Assembly: GCA_002491245.1 (NCBI GenBank)
Contig: DKVO01000004.1
Span: forward strand, 1 to 64,000
DNA from: Porphyromonadaceae bacterium UBA7176
GTDB lineage: Bacteria; Bacteroidota; Bacteroidia; Bacteroidales; Muribaculaceae
Length of the DNA stretch: 64,000 nucleotides
Reading direction: 5' to 3'
The notes beneath the pieces were generated by a model that worked only from the letters and a program-made list of their open reading frames with translations, did not search any database and was not told where the DNA came from. Shown here one piece after another: positions 8,106 to 15,889 of the stretch. The position numbers were made by a program, and so were the translations under genes. How positions within the stretch are numbered: the first letter of the stretch is position 1; every line of letters starts with the position of its first letter.

Positions 8106-10520
8106 ATGAAAATGAATGAAAAAGGGAATGGAAAGTGTGTACGTACCGGAGCCTGTCTTTGCGGCGGAGGTGCGTCGAGAGTGTTAAATCTGCGAATGGA
8201 TAAGGATAGCAGCGGAAGTGCGGTGTTGCGTCCGGTGGGTCAGAAGAAGGAGAGTGCAGTGCCCTCGGGCTGGGAAGCACAGGCCCGTATCGGCGAGAAG
8301 CTTGTGGTGAGCAACGGCCGTAATGCCGGGGTGATGCCGCTTGGCGAGAATGGAGCACTGGTGGTGTCGGAGGAGCGACTTCCGGGGGAAGCGTTGTGTG
8401 GGCTGACAATGGGAGAAGAGGCGCTTGTGATGTGTGACGGTGGCGCTGTGTGGGTTGACGGCGACGGTAATGTGAGCCATGCGCGGCATGACTACCCCGG
8501 GGTAGGTCTGCTCGGGGTTGACGACGAGGTGTTGAGCACGTGGGTGGGAGGCCGCACGCTGTCGAGGGTTTATGCCGAGGGGCCGCTTGAGGATAAGGAC
8601 CGTGCGGCGCTTGCCGGGGATATGAGTGACGCTTATCGCCAGTTGTGCCGCCAAGGGTCGGCCTCGGGAGTGCTTCTCCAACCGGCACTGACCCGTTACC
8701 GTCTTGTGGACGGAGGTGGCAAGACGGTGTTTGAGTCGGGTCCGGTGTTGGTGGGACACAGCGAGGGAGCGCAGTGCACGGGAACAGTGGCGCTCAAGTC
8801 GGGTGACAGGCGCAGTGTGGAAGGTTATGAGCTGAGTTGCCACAGCTGGCATCTTGAAGTGTTGGTGCCATCGTTCGGGGAGAGTGATGTGGCGAGGGTC
8901 GAGATACTTATGACGCCTGTCTTTCACCCATACGACAGCAGGGCGCAGGGTGAGGTCAATGTCGGCCGGGCGAGCCAATCGACATCGGTTTTCTGCCGTG
9001 TGGGCCTCCCCGGACGTGAACGTGGATTGGGAGGCGAGTTCAAAGGTAAGGGCCGCCGGATGGTGCTGGATGCCATCGCCCGGATAGAGAAGCTTGAGAG
9101 GGTGGTCGGTGTAATCCAAATACAGCCCGGGGCTGCAGCACGCCGAGTGCGAGTGAGCGTGGCGACAGATGCCGACCCGATGCAGTCGACCCGTGAGTTT
9201 GACAGAGTTCTTGCCAAGGGGGTTGAGGTTTTTGACCGTGAGCGTGTCGGGCTGATGAGTCCCCACGGTTTTTCGGCCAGTTGTGCGGCAATGTCGTCGG
9301 GAGCTGTCGCCTGGGGAGGTGTGTCGCCGTTGCCATATATGGGTTATCCGACGGTTAATTTTGCATCGGAGGTCGGAACGGGGCCTTGGAATGCCCACAG
9401 TGCGGTGTATTTCGGAGCGAAGGAAGGTGTGGAACGCCAGGAGAGTGGCAACGGTAATGCTGTGACGGCGCTCGGACCTGTGCTGTGCTACCCGTCGGCA
9501 GAGGCTTGCCGGATGCAGCTGCTTATTTATCACAGTGGGCGTAACCATATGGTTGATGTGGAGCTTACGCCGGAGGCGTCGGGGCGCTGGGCAGTGTATG
9601 TGTCGGAAGATCTCAAGGCTATAGTGCCTGAGGAGTGTGGGCTTACGGTGGTGGTTGAGACGGAGGAGAGACGCCGGACATATGATGATGCGGTTGCGTT
9701 CGCACCTGTTTCGCGACCGTTGGATATAGTGAGTGTGTTGCGGACGGGCAGCGAGGTGAGGGGTATTTCGGGTCGTACAGGCGGAGAGCAGAGTTGGGAT
9801 TTCGGGCGGTCGCGTTTTACGGTGGCTTGTACCGGCGGTATATACAGCGCCGGCGTAAATATCGGGACAGGGACGATGGGTATGCGTACGGTTTCGGAGC
9901 GTGGTGTAGGACGAGGCGACAGTGTGTGCAATGGTAGTGACGGGGAGATTTATGTTGCGGACGGGGATCTGCGCCGCATCAGCCGGACGGGACGGACAGA
10001 GAGTATGTCGGGAGACTGCGGTTATGCCGGATGCTGCTATGATGCCGGGCGCGGAGAGCTGTGGGTGTTGCGTGGCGACGGGCGTATGGATGTCTACTGC
10101 AAGAATTATGGCTGGGGCTACTATACGACGGATGTGGCAAGGTGTGAGACTATTAAGGATCTGTGCGGCCCATTCATGATATGTGGCGATAAGGTGTATG
10201 ATGTCTGTGGCAAGGAGACAGGGAGAGCGACTCATGTGCTTCTGAATGTCAAGGTGCGGCTGAATGATGAATATAGGGCTGAGCCGGTGAGGTGTCTGTA
10301 TGCGTCGCTCCAGACCGGAAGTGTGCTTGGCACGATAACGGTGAATGGTACGGGGCCGGGGGATTTGCGTCCGTGGCTCGTGAGGAGGGCGAGGGTGTCG
10401 GGGTGCGTTGCAGGTCCTGTGGCGATGTATCTTCTTTGTCGGAGGGCCCGTGCTTTGGCGGTAGAGTTCGAGGGTGAGGTGAGCGAGGATTTTGTGTTTG
10501 ATGGGTTTGCGATATGGTAG
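8106..10520 (+). CDS. Large protein of unknown function next to a terminase gene
   Basis: The 804-residue product was not recognised. It has no signal peptide or membrane helix. It is rich in Gly, Val and short beta-like stretches. Two regions look like beta-propeller or virion-fibre blades: about residues 60-150 (ALVMCDGGAVWVDGDGN) and about 610-690 (GEIYVADGDLRRISRTG, then GELWVLRGDGRMDVY). It contains many cysteines. The ATG at 8106, after AAAAGGACGA, is preferred to TTG 8088, which lies in the -7 element; ATG 8196 is also possible. Codon use (many GTG, few C-ending codons) resembles the next gene and not the neighbours. Its position suggests a phage-derived structural protein, which is inference. 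Confidence 0.6.
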   Translation: MKMNEKGNGKCVRTGACLCGGGASRVLNLRMDKDSSGSAVLRPVGQKKESAVPSGWEAQARIGEKLVVSNGRNAGVMPLGENGALVVSEERLPGEALCGLTMGEEALVMCDGGAVWVDGDGNVSHARHDYPGVGLLGVDDEVLSTWVGGRTLSRVYAEGPLEDKDRAALAGDMSDAYRQLCRQGSASGVLLQPALTRYRLVDGGGKTVFESGPVLVGHSEGAQCTGTVALKSGDRRSVEGYELSCHSWHLEVLVPSFGESDVARVEILMTPVFHPYDSRAQGEVNVGRASQSTSVFCRVGLPGRERGLGGEFKGKGRRMVLDAIARIEKLERVVGVIQIQPGAAARRVRVSVATDADPMQSTREFDRVLAKGVEVFDRERVGLMSPHGFSASCAAMSSGAVAWGGVSPLPYMGYPTVNFASEVGTGPWNAHSAVYFGAKEGVERQESGNGNAVTALGPVLCYPSAEACRMQLLIYHSGRNHMVDVELTPEASGRWAVYVSEDLKAIVPEECGLTVVVETEERRRTYDDAVAFAPVSRPLDIVSVLRTGSEVRGISGRTGGEQSWDFGRSRFTVACTGGIYSAGVNIGTGTMGMRTVSERGVGRGDSVCNGSDGEIYVADGDLRRISRTGRTESMSGDCGYAGCCYDAGRGELWVLRGDGRMDVYCKNYGWGYYTTDVARCETIKDLCGPFMICGDKVYDVCGKETGRATHVLLNVKVRLNDEYRAEPVRCLYASLQTGSVLGTITVNGTGPGDLRPWLVRRARVSGCVAGPVAMYLLCRRARALAVEFEGEVSEDFVFDGFAIW

Positions 10521-10534
10521 TTGGTGGGGGGGGG

Positions 10535-10800
10535 ACACGCTTCGCGGAGGGAATGATGGCGCGGTCGATGTCATGAAGCGTATCTCCGAAACCACCGGAC
10601 TGAAGTCCGGCGTTATCCATAAGGCGTTGCCTCCGGCAACTTGGCGAGGCTGCACCTTGGGCACGACTCGGAGAGTCGCGCTCCTATCGGGGCTACCCTT
10701 TTTGGCATGGAGAGTCGCGCTCCTATCGATGCTACCCTTTTTGGCTTAGAGAGTCGCGCTCCTATAAGGGCGTTGAGGTGGGGTGAAAATGCGGAGCTTT
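10535..10800 (+). repeat. Structured repeat mosaic, copy B, with a 39-bp tandem array
   Basis: The modules appear in the order seen in copies C and D: the AAGCGTATCTCCGAAA segment (its second arm deleted here), CCGGAC-TGAA-GTCCGG, GTTGCC-TCC-GGCAAC, then CGACTC-GGA-GAGTCG. The last module is expanded into a tandem array with a 39-bp period: 10671-10709, 10710-10748 and a partial unit from 10749. A final hairpin GAAAATGC-GGA-GCTTTTTC (one mismatch) is near 10782-10801. The array is in frame with the terminase gene and would add repeated ESRAPI peptides if translated, which is thought spurious. Confidence 0.85.
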
Positions 10801-10841
10801 TTCTTACTATATTTTTATGTTGTTTTTTTTATTTTATTTGG

Positions 10842-12698
10842 ATGGATATGAGTGATTTGGATGTGATGTTGGCGGCGGATGGGTTGCGGAGGTTGTTTCG
10901 CGACGGGGTTTACAATCCTGTGACTGGCGAGGGGTGTATCGGGCGACGTGTGGAGGTGCACACGGATTGGGCCGGCCTTGAGACTGTGTGGGTGCCGGAG
11001 GGGATGAAGGCGGACCCGGCGTACAAGGGCCGCAGGATGCGCAAGGCTGATTGGCAACGTTTGCGCTGCCGCTATGATTTTGAATATTGGTGCGCTACGT
11101 GTGCTGTGGTGAAGCAGAAGACTCGCGGCGCTGACGGGCCTTTTATTCTGAATACTCCTCAGCGTCGTGTGGCGGCGGTGCTTGAGGGCGACCGCGTGGC
11201 CGGATTGCCGATACGTGTGATATTGCTTAAGGCCCGTCAGTGGGGCGGCTCGACGCTGGTGCAGATGTATATGGCGTGGATACAGTCGTGTCATCTCCGG
11301 GATTGGAATTCGCTGATATGCGCGCATGTGAAGGATACGGCATCGGGTATCCGCGGCATGTACACGAAGTTGCTCGACAATTATCCACTGGAGCTGTGGG
11401 AGGGTGACGAGAAGCCTCAGTTCAAGCCTTATGAGCGGTCGAACAATATGCGCCAGATTGCAGGCCGTGGCTGCCGTGTGACGATAGGGTCGAGCGAGAA
11501 CCAGGAGGCTGTGCGCGGCGCGGATTATGCGATGGCACACCTGAGCGAGACGGCATTCTGGGCGAGTACTCCGCAACGGTCGCCGAAGCGTTTTATCCAG
11601 GCTGTGTGCGGCGGCATAGCGCTGCTGCCTTATACACTTATAGCTGTGGAGTCGACGGCGAATGGTGTCGGAAATTATTTCCATAATGAGTGGTTGCGCT
11701 GCAAGGAGGGCCGAGGGGACAAGCATGCGATATTCGTGCCTTGGTATGAAATCGATATCTATCGTCTTGAGCCACGCGACCGCAAGGCGGTGGTGAGGAC
11801 GATGAGCGATTATGAACGGCGGCTGTGGGATCTTGGTCTTTGCCTTGACCAGATATGGTGGTATCGCCGGAAGTCGTCGGAGTATGGCAGCGAGGAGCAG
11901 ATGCATGCGGAGTTTCCGAGCGATGACATGGAGGCGTTTCTGAATTCGGGCAACGGGGTGTTTGATATGTCGGGAGTGGATGCTCTGCGGCATGGCTGCC
12001 GGCCTCCTGAGGCTTTCGGTGAGGTGGATATGCGAGGTGGTGCGTTCACTCCGGGCGAGGGCCGGTTGGGTGTGTGGGAGTTGCCGCAGAAGGGGGTGCG
12101 GTATGTGGTGGCGGTGGATGTGGGCGGCAGGTCGGCGAAGTCGGACTGGTCGGTGATAGCTGTGGTGAAGGCTGCGCGAGGGGTGCGGCCTGAGGTTGTG
12201 GCGCAGTGGCGCGGCCATATAGACCATGATCTGCTTGCGCGGAAGAGTGCTGCAATAGCGCGGTACTATAATAAGGCTCTGCTTGTGATAGAGAGCAATA
12301 CGTACGAGACGGCTGAATATGGCGGTGGGGCAGACTCTAATCTGTTTGTCCTCAACCGCCTGGCGGAGGAGTATGGGAATGTGTACCGGCGCCGTACGTT
12401 CGACCGTGTGAACAACCGGTATACGTCGGCGGTGGGTTTCCACACGAACCGGTCGACGAAGGCTTTGCTGATAGATTGCCTTATAGAGGCTGTGCGCGAG
12501 GGTGGATATGTGGAGCGCGACAGTGAGGCGTGTAATGAGTATGTGGTGTATGAGCAGAAGGCGAACGGGTCGTATGGGGCTAAGGCCGGGTATCACGACG
12601 ATGTGCTGATGACGAGGGCTATAGCGCTGTATGTGATAGGTGCGGAGCTGAGGAGCGCGGTGCTGCCTGAGCGGTTTGAGCAAGTGCCGTCGTGGTGA
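10842..12698 (+). CDS. Phage-type terminase large subunit (ATPase-nuclease), orphan
   Basis: The 618-residue product has the two-domain layout of terminase large subunits, which pump and cut DNA during virion packaging. The ATPase domain shows Walker A LLKARQWGGST (129-138), a Walker B-like AMAHLSETAF with E236, and a coupling motif AVESTANGVG (268-277). The RNase H-like nuclease domain keeps its acidic residues: AVDVGGR (D425), VIESN (E484) and YHDDVLM (D586, D587). Catalysis therefore appears intact. The ATG at 10842 is chosen because everything upstream in frame is repeat array. No portal, capsid, protease, small subunit or integrase gene is present in the window. It may be a domesticated gene or a prophage remnant. 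Confidence 0.85.
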   Translation: MDMSDLDVMLAADGLRRLFRDGVYNPVTGEGCIGRRVEVHTDWAGLETVWVPEGMKADPAYKGRRMRKADWQRLRCRYDFEYWCATCAVVKQKTRGADGPFILNTPQRRVAAVLEGDRVAGLPIRVILLKARQWGGSTLVQMYMAWIQSCHLRDWNSLICAHVKDTASGIRGMYTKLLDNYPLELWEGDEKPQFKPYERSNNMRQIAGRGCRVTIGSSENQEAVRGADYAMAHLSETAFWASTPQRSPKRFIQAVCGGIALLPYTLIAVESTANGVGNYFHNEWLRCKEGRGDKHAIFVPWYEIDIYRLEPRDRKAVVRTMSDYERRLWDLGLCLDQIWWYRRKSSEYGSEEQMHAEFPSDDMEAFLNSGNGVFDMSGVDALRHGCRPPEAFGEVDMRGGAFTPGEGRLGVWELPQKGVRYVVAVDVGGRSAKSDWSVIAVVKAARGVRPEVVAQWRGHIDHDLLARKSAAIARYYNKALLVIESNTYETAEYGGGADSNLFVLNRLAEEYGNVYRRRTFDRVNNRYTSAVGFHTNRSTKALLIDCLIEAVREGGYVERDSEACNEYVVYEQKANGSYGAKAGYHDDVLMTRAIALYVIGAELRSAVLPERFEQVPSW

Positions 12699-12715
12699 GA
12701 AATGGGAGGGGGGTG

Positions 12716-13020
12716 TGGGCCGCCCATGTCGCTATGCTCCATAGGCGGTTAACCAAGGAGTCTCCGCTTCGCGGAGGGGGGCTGTGGGGTGAAATTGTAC
12801 CGAATTCGGTACAATTAAAAATTCCGCAGGGAGTAACAATTTTACTATGATGGCGCTGTCGATGTCATGAAGCGTATCTCCGAAACGCTTTTTCTTTGCG
12901 TTGCCTACCACCGGACTGAAGTCCGGCGTTATCCATGAGGCGTTGCCTCCGGCAACTTAGCGATGCCGGCCCTTGGGCACGACTCGGAGAGTCGCGCTCC
13001 TATCGGGGCGGTGGGGTGAA
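12716..13020 (+). repeat. Structured repeat mosaic, copy C
   Basis: Fills the gap between the terminase gene and the convergent secreted-protein gene. It is the most complete copy: CCGCC/GGCGG stem (near 12720-12750), CTCCGC-TTC-GCGGAG, a terminator-like AAGCGT...ACGCTTTTT hairpin (near 12870), CCGGAC-TGAA-GTCCGG, GTTGCC-TCC-GGCAAC and CGACTC-GGA-GAGTCG. A separate perfect palindrome (12793-12816) interrupts it. Confidence 0.85.
12793..12816. other. Perfect 24-base palindrome
   Basis: Each half is AATTGTACCGAA followed by its exact complement, centred on a GAATTC. It interrupts repeat copy C downstream of the terminase gene and is not present in the other copies. It could be an operator, a recombination site or an insertion scar; nothing in the sequence decides. 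Confidence 0.6.
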
Positions 13021-13023
13021 ATG

Positions 13024-13052
13024 AAAAAAGGCGCTCGGGGAGCGCCTTTTTT
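13024..13052. terminator. Rho-independent terminator, bidirectional
   Basis: AAAAAAGGCGCT, a CGGGG loop, then AGCGCCTTTTTT. The stem is flanked by A6 and T6, so it can stop the minus-strand secreted-protein gene ending at 13070 and also plus-strand readthrough from the terminase side. Confidence 0.9.
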
Positions 13053-13069
13053 ATGGGGATGGGGTTGGG

Positions 13070-14227
13070 TTATTTTACGAATACTTTGGTGGCTTTTGCG
13101 CCCTGACGACGGATGAAGATGCCGTTTTCGGGGTTAGCTACACGTACGCCCTGGAGGTTGTAGTACTCTACAGGTGCGTTTGCGTCAACACCAATTTCGT
13201 CGATGCCCGTCGGAGTCTTTGCTTCCTCGAAGTTTGTTACATAGAGGCTGGGGGCATTTTTGTAGATAGTTACAACCACTGTGATGTTGTATGTACCTGC
13301 TTCAACAGAGGGAAGTGTATAATTGTTGCGGAGGCTAAGTTCTGTTTCTCCAACCTTACCTGTAAAGTTATCTTTTGTATCAGGCGAAGCTTCAGCAAGA
13401 ACTACATTTTCAATTTTCACAACGTTGTTGACAAGTGCATTAGTGATATCAGCAGCAGCAACAGTCTTCGGGGTGAATGTACCTTCCTGAGCTTCGGGAA
13501 GAACGTTAGGAACGATTTCCGGAGTTGTACCCTGATGAAGTTTGTATGTACCATTCCATCCGGCAGGAATTACATCTCCAACTTTGTATTCATTAGGACC
13601 ATATATTTGGATGAAGTCTCCAGCTTCATCTACAGCAAAAACATTGCTATAATTAACATAACCTACGGTAAGGTTGTAGTTAACGAGAACAGGGGTGTCT
13701 GTGTCAAGAGCTATGGTTGCCGACACATTGTCGACAGTCTCAGGATCGGGTTCTACAGGAGCGCTTCCAGCCTCGTCAGAAATTTGGATTTCTACGATAC
13801 GGAACTGGTTTGCCGATGCAGTCATAGTCATTTCCTTAGCACCAGTTGCATTGGTGATAGTGTAGTAAAGGGTATTTGTATCGTATGAGCCTGACCAACC
13901 AGTAGATACTGTTTGTGCATTACCATATTTACCACCTGAAGATTTGAGGGCAACCTGCTTCATATCTACATCAGTCGAGGAGATTGTTATTGTCGAAGAC
14001 TTGTATACCTTTATCATGTCGGCACTCGGCTCTGCCGCATTTGTGGTAGATTTTGCCTTAGCTATTTCGATGGTAAAGGTTTTGCCCTCAACCACAGTAG
14101 TTGTCGTATAGCCACTGGTGCCACCATCCCAAGTCAGGTTTTCGCCAGGGAATAATTTGTAAGTAGTCGCGAGCGCAGAACCTGCAGCCAAAGCTGCAAC
14201 TGCGAGTGAGAGTAATAGTTTTTTCAT
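13070..14227 (-). CDS. Secreted protein with OB-like region and C-terminal sorting-like tail
   Basis: The 385-residue protein has a clear signal peptide (MKKLLLSLAVAALAAGSALA). The N-terminal part (about 25-150) is a Ser/Thr-rich beta region. Residues about 165-335 (VGYVNYSNVFAVDEAGDFIQ, then GDVIPAGWNGTY) resemble the OB-fold-like domains found in Bacteroidota extracellular proteins. The last 35 residues (EYYNLQGVRVANPENGIFI and what follows) look like a type IX-secretion or related sorting tail. It lies 32 bases downstream of a secreted EEP-fold enzyme gene on the same strand, so the two may act together on extracellular nucleic acid or another phosphodiester; that role is inference. Confidence 0.65.
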   Translation of the reverse strand: MKKLLLSLAVAALAAGSALATTYKLFPGENLTWDGGTSGYTTTTVVEGKTFTIEIAKAKSTTNAAEPSADMIKVYKSSTITISSTDVDMKQVALKSSGGKYGNAQTVSTGWSGSYDTNTLYYTITNATGAKEMTMTASANQFRIVEIQISDEAGSAPVEPDPETVDNVSATIALDTDTPVLVNYNLTVGYVNYSNVFAVDEAGDFIQIYGPNEYKVGDVIPAGWNGTYKLHQGTTPEIVPNVLPEAQEGTFTPKTVAAADITNALVNNVVKIENVVLAEASPDTKDNFTGKVGETELSLRNNYTLPSVEAGTYNITVVVTIYKNAPSLYVTNFEEAKTPTGIDEIGVDANAPVEYYNLQGVRVANPENGIFIRRQGAKATKVFVK

Positions 14228-14259
14228 AAGCTTTTTGTTTGATTGGTTTGTATTTTGGG

Positions 14260-15315
14260 TTATTTGTTTACGTAGCGGCGGAGGAAGATTTCGGTGGGGA
14301 AGTGGTCGGAGTAACCACCGAGGAAGCTTCCTGCGGAGTAGGTTCGTTTGGGGTAGCCGACGCGGTTGCCTTCAGTGTCTTTGAGGAAGTCGAAGTTGAG
14401 AACTTTGGCTTCGTAGAGGTTCCAACGGTTGTCGGGGGCGCCGACGAGGTTACCTGAGACGATAATCTGGTCGAAGAGGTTCCACTGGCTTTTGTATGCG
14501 AGTGTGCCGATGCCACGCTCGAGGATGTCCCACCAGGGGTTGTAGAAGCCGTGGGCATCGACTCCGTCGGCTTTGCGTTTGGCCCCGAGGGCTACGGCGC
14601 AAGATTTGTCCATCGGGTCGTCGTTGAGGTCGCCCATGACGATGACTCCCATGTTGGGGTCGACAGTCCAGAGGGAGTCGGCGATGTGTTTGGATAGCTC
14701 GGCAGCTGCGATGCGGTTAGGCTCGGACTGTTCCTGTCCGCCGAGGCGCGATGGCCAGTGGTTGACGATGACTGCTATGCGCTGTCCGAGGAGCTGACCA
14801 ACGACACACATCTGGTCGCGCGTGGCGAAGGGTACGGCGGTGAGGGTGTGGTTGGTGACGTTTTCGAGTTTGAAGTAACGGGGGTTGTACATGAGACCGA
14901 CGTCGACTCCTCGCTTGTCGGGGGAGTCGTGGTGGACGATCTGCAGGTTCCATGCTTTTATTTCGGGCTGGTTGGCGACGTCTTCCATGACAGAGCGGTT
15001 CTCGATCTCGCTGACGCCGATGATGGCCGGGCCGAGGGGTGTGGTCTTGGTCTTGAACTGCGATATGGCGTAGGCGAGGTTGTGTACTTTGAGCCAGTAT
15101 TTGCGTCCGTCCCACTGGCGCTGGCCTTTGGGAGTGAATTCTTCGTCGCGTCCGAGGGGGTTGTTGGGGATGGTGTCGAAGAGGTTTTCGAAGTTGTAGA
15201 ACGCAATGCCGGCGACCTGCACTTGTCGGCCCGAAGAGGACTGAGCTTGGAGGGAAGTCGGCGCTAAAGCGGTCGCCACCAGGGCGATAATAGCGAATAA
15301 GATTGTCTTTTTCAT
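14260..15315 (-). CDS. Secreted endonuclease/exonuclease/phosphatase family protein
   Basis: The 351-residue product has a signal peptide (MKKTILFAIIALVATALAPT, cleavage after AQA or nearby). It has EEP-fold catalytic motifs: FYNFENLFDT, GVSEIENRSV (metal-binding Glu), VNHWPSRLGG, MGDLNDDPMD and a terminal YSDHFPTE. This pattern matches extracellular Bacteroidota nucleases/phosphodiesterases. The ATG at 15315 is chosen because upstream in-frame codons run through repeat DNA and the promoter. A -33/-7 promoter lies at 15360-15391, and the OB-like secreted protein follows in the same direction. Confidence 0.85.
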   Translation of the reverse strand: MKKTILFAIIALVATALAPTSLQAQSSSGRQVQVAGIAFYNFENLFDTIPNNPLGRDEEFTPKGQRQWDGRKYWLKVHNLAYAISQFKTKTTPLGPAIIGVSEIENRSVMEDVANQPEIKAWNLQIVHHDSPDKRGVDVGLMYNPRYFKLENVTNHTLTAVPFATRDQMCVVGQLLGQRIAVIVNHWPSRLGGQEQSEPNRIAAAELSKHIADSLWTVDPNMGVIVMGDLNDDPMDKSCAVALGAKRKADGVDAHGFYNPWWDILERGIGTLAYKSQWNLFDQIIVSGNLVGAPDNRWNLYEAKVLNFDFLKDTEGNRVGYPKRTYSAGSFLGGYSDHFPTEIFLRRYVNK

Positions 15316-15359
15316 AATAAAGAACCCGAGGGGAGGTGGGTAAGGTCGGTTATGTTCTA

Positions 15360-15391
15360 CAAAGGTATGACAAAAATTTATTTTGTGCAAA
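15360..15391 (-). promoter_or_regulatory. Bacteroidota promoter for the EEP gene
   Basis: On the minus strand TTTG (15388-15391) is followed after 20 bases by TACCTTTG (15360-15367), matching the -33/-7 consensus and spacing. It lies about 45 bases before the ATG at 15315. Confidence 0.75.
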
Positions 15392-15414
15392 ATTTTTTTT
15401 GTTTGGGGGTTGGG

Positions 15415-15690
15415 GAGGCACGCGCTTCGCGGTGCGTTTTTCTTGTCGGGGTGAAGCCGCTTTGCGGAGGCGGTGCTGGATGCGGTCGATGTCATAAAGC
15501 GTATCTCCGAAACGCTTTTTTCTTTGCGTTGCTTACACCGGACTGAAGTCCGGCGTTATCCATAAGGCGTTGCCTCCGGCAACTTGGTGGTGCTGGCCTT
15601 TGGGCACGACTCGGAGAGTCGCGCTCCTATCGATGCTTGCGGAGGGGGTGATGGATGATGCGTTGAGGTGGGGTGAAAATGCGGAGCATT
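15415..15690 (+). repeat. Structured repeat mosaic, copy D
   Basis: Lies between the divergent EEP and dnaE genes. It carries the GCACGCG/CGCGGTGC hairpin, CCGC-TTT-GCGG, a terminator-like AAAGCGT...ACGCTTTTTT hairpin, CCGGAC-TGAA-GTCCGG, GTTGCC-TCC-GGCAAC, CGACTC-GGA-GAGTCG and a perfect GAAAATGC-GGA-GCATTTTC hairpin near 15675-15693. About 100 bases match copy C almost exactly. Confidence 0.85.
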
Positions 15691-15701
15691 TTCTTCCTAA
15701 G

Positions 15702-15795
15702 TTACTGTCTAACTACAAACTTCCAAACTCCCAATCTATAAACTTTCGAACCTCCAAACTGCAAACCGACACAAACCCCAAACAAATTTCAAACC
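15702..15795 (+). other. G-depleted A/C-rich tract upstream of dnaE
   Basis: This stretch is made of quasi-periodic CCAAACT/GCAAACC-like units with very few G on the plus strand. It has no open frame of note and no obvious fold. It separates repeat copy D from the dnaE promoter. Confidence 0.5.
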
Positions 15796-15824
15796 ATCTG
15801 GCGAGTGGTGTGAAATTTTTTTTG

Positions 15825-15832
15825 TAACTTTG
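15825..15832 (+). promoter_or_regulatory. Putative -7 element (TAACTTTG) for dnaE
   Basis: TAACTTTG fits TAnnTTTG, about 58 bases before the dnaE ATG, in the same T-rich context as the element at 570. No clear -33 box. Confidence 0.5.
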
Positions 15833-15889
15833 GGCTGATTTTGCGACCGTCGCAGCGCGTTTGCGGTCAATCTCCTCATTTATACTGAT

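Noticed and set aside
8184..10664. 826-codon open frame antisense to the 8106 gene
   Set aside because: Its translation is rich in His, Arg and Pro without domain-like patterns, starts inside repeat DNA, and is explained by avoidance of TTA/CTA/TCA codons on the real strand.
10815..12683. 622-codon open frame antisense to the terminase gene
   Set aside because: The plus strand carries clear ATPase and nuclease motifs; the minus frame is a codon-bias shadow.
8106..12698. Complete prophage
   Set aside because: Only a terminase large subunit is recognisable; no integrase, portal, capsid, tail, lysis or att-like direct repeats were seen.
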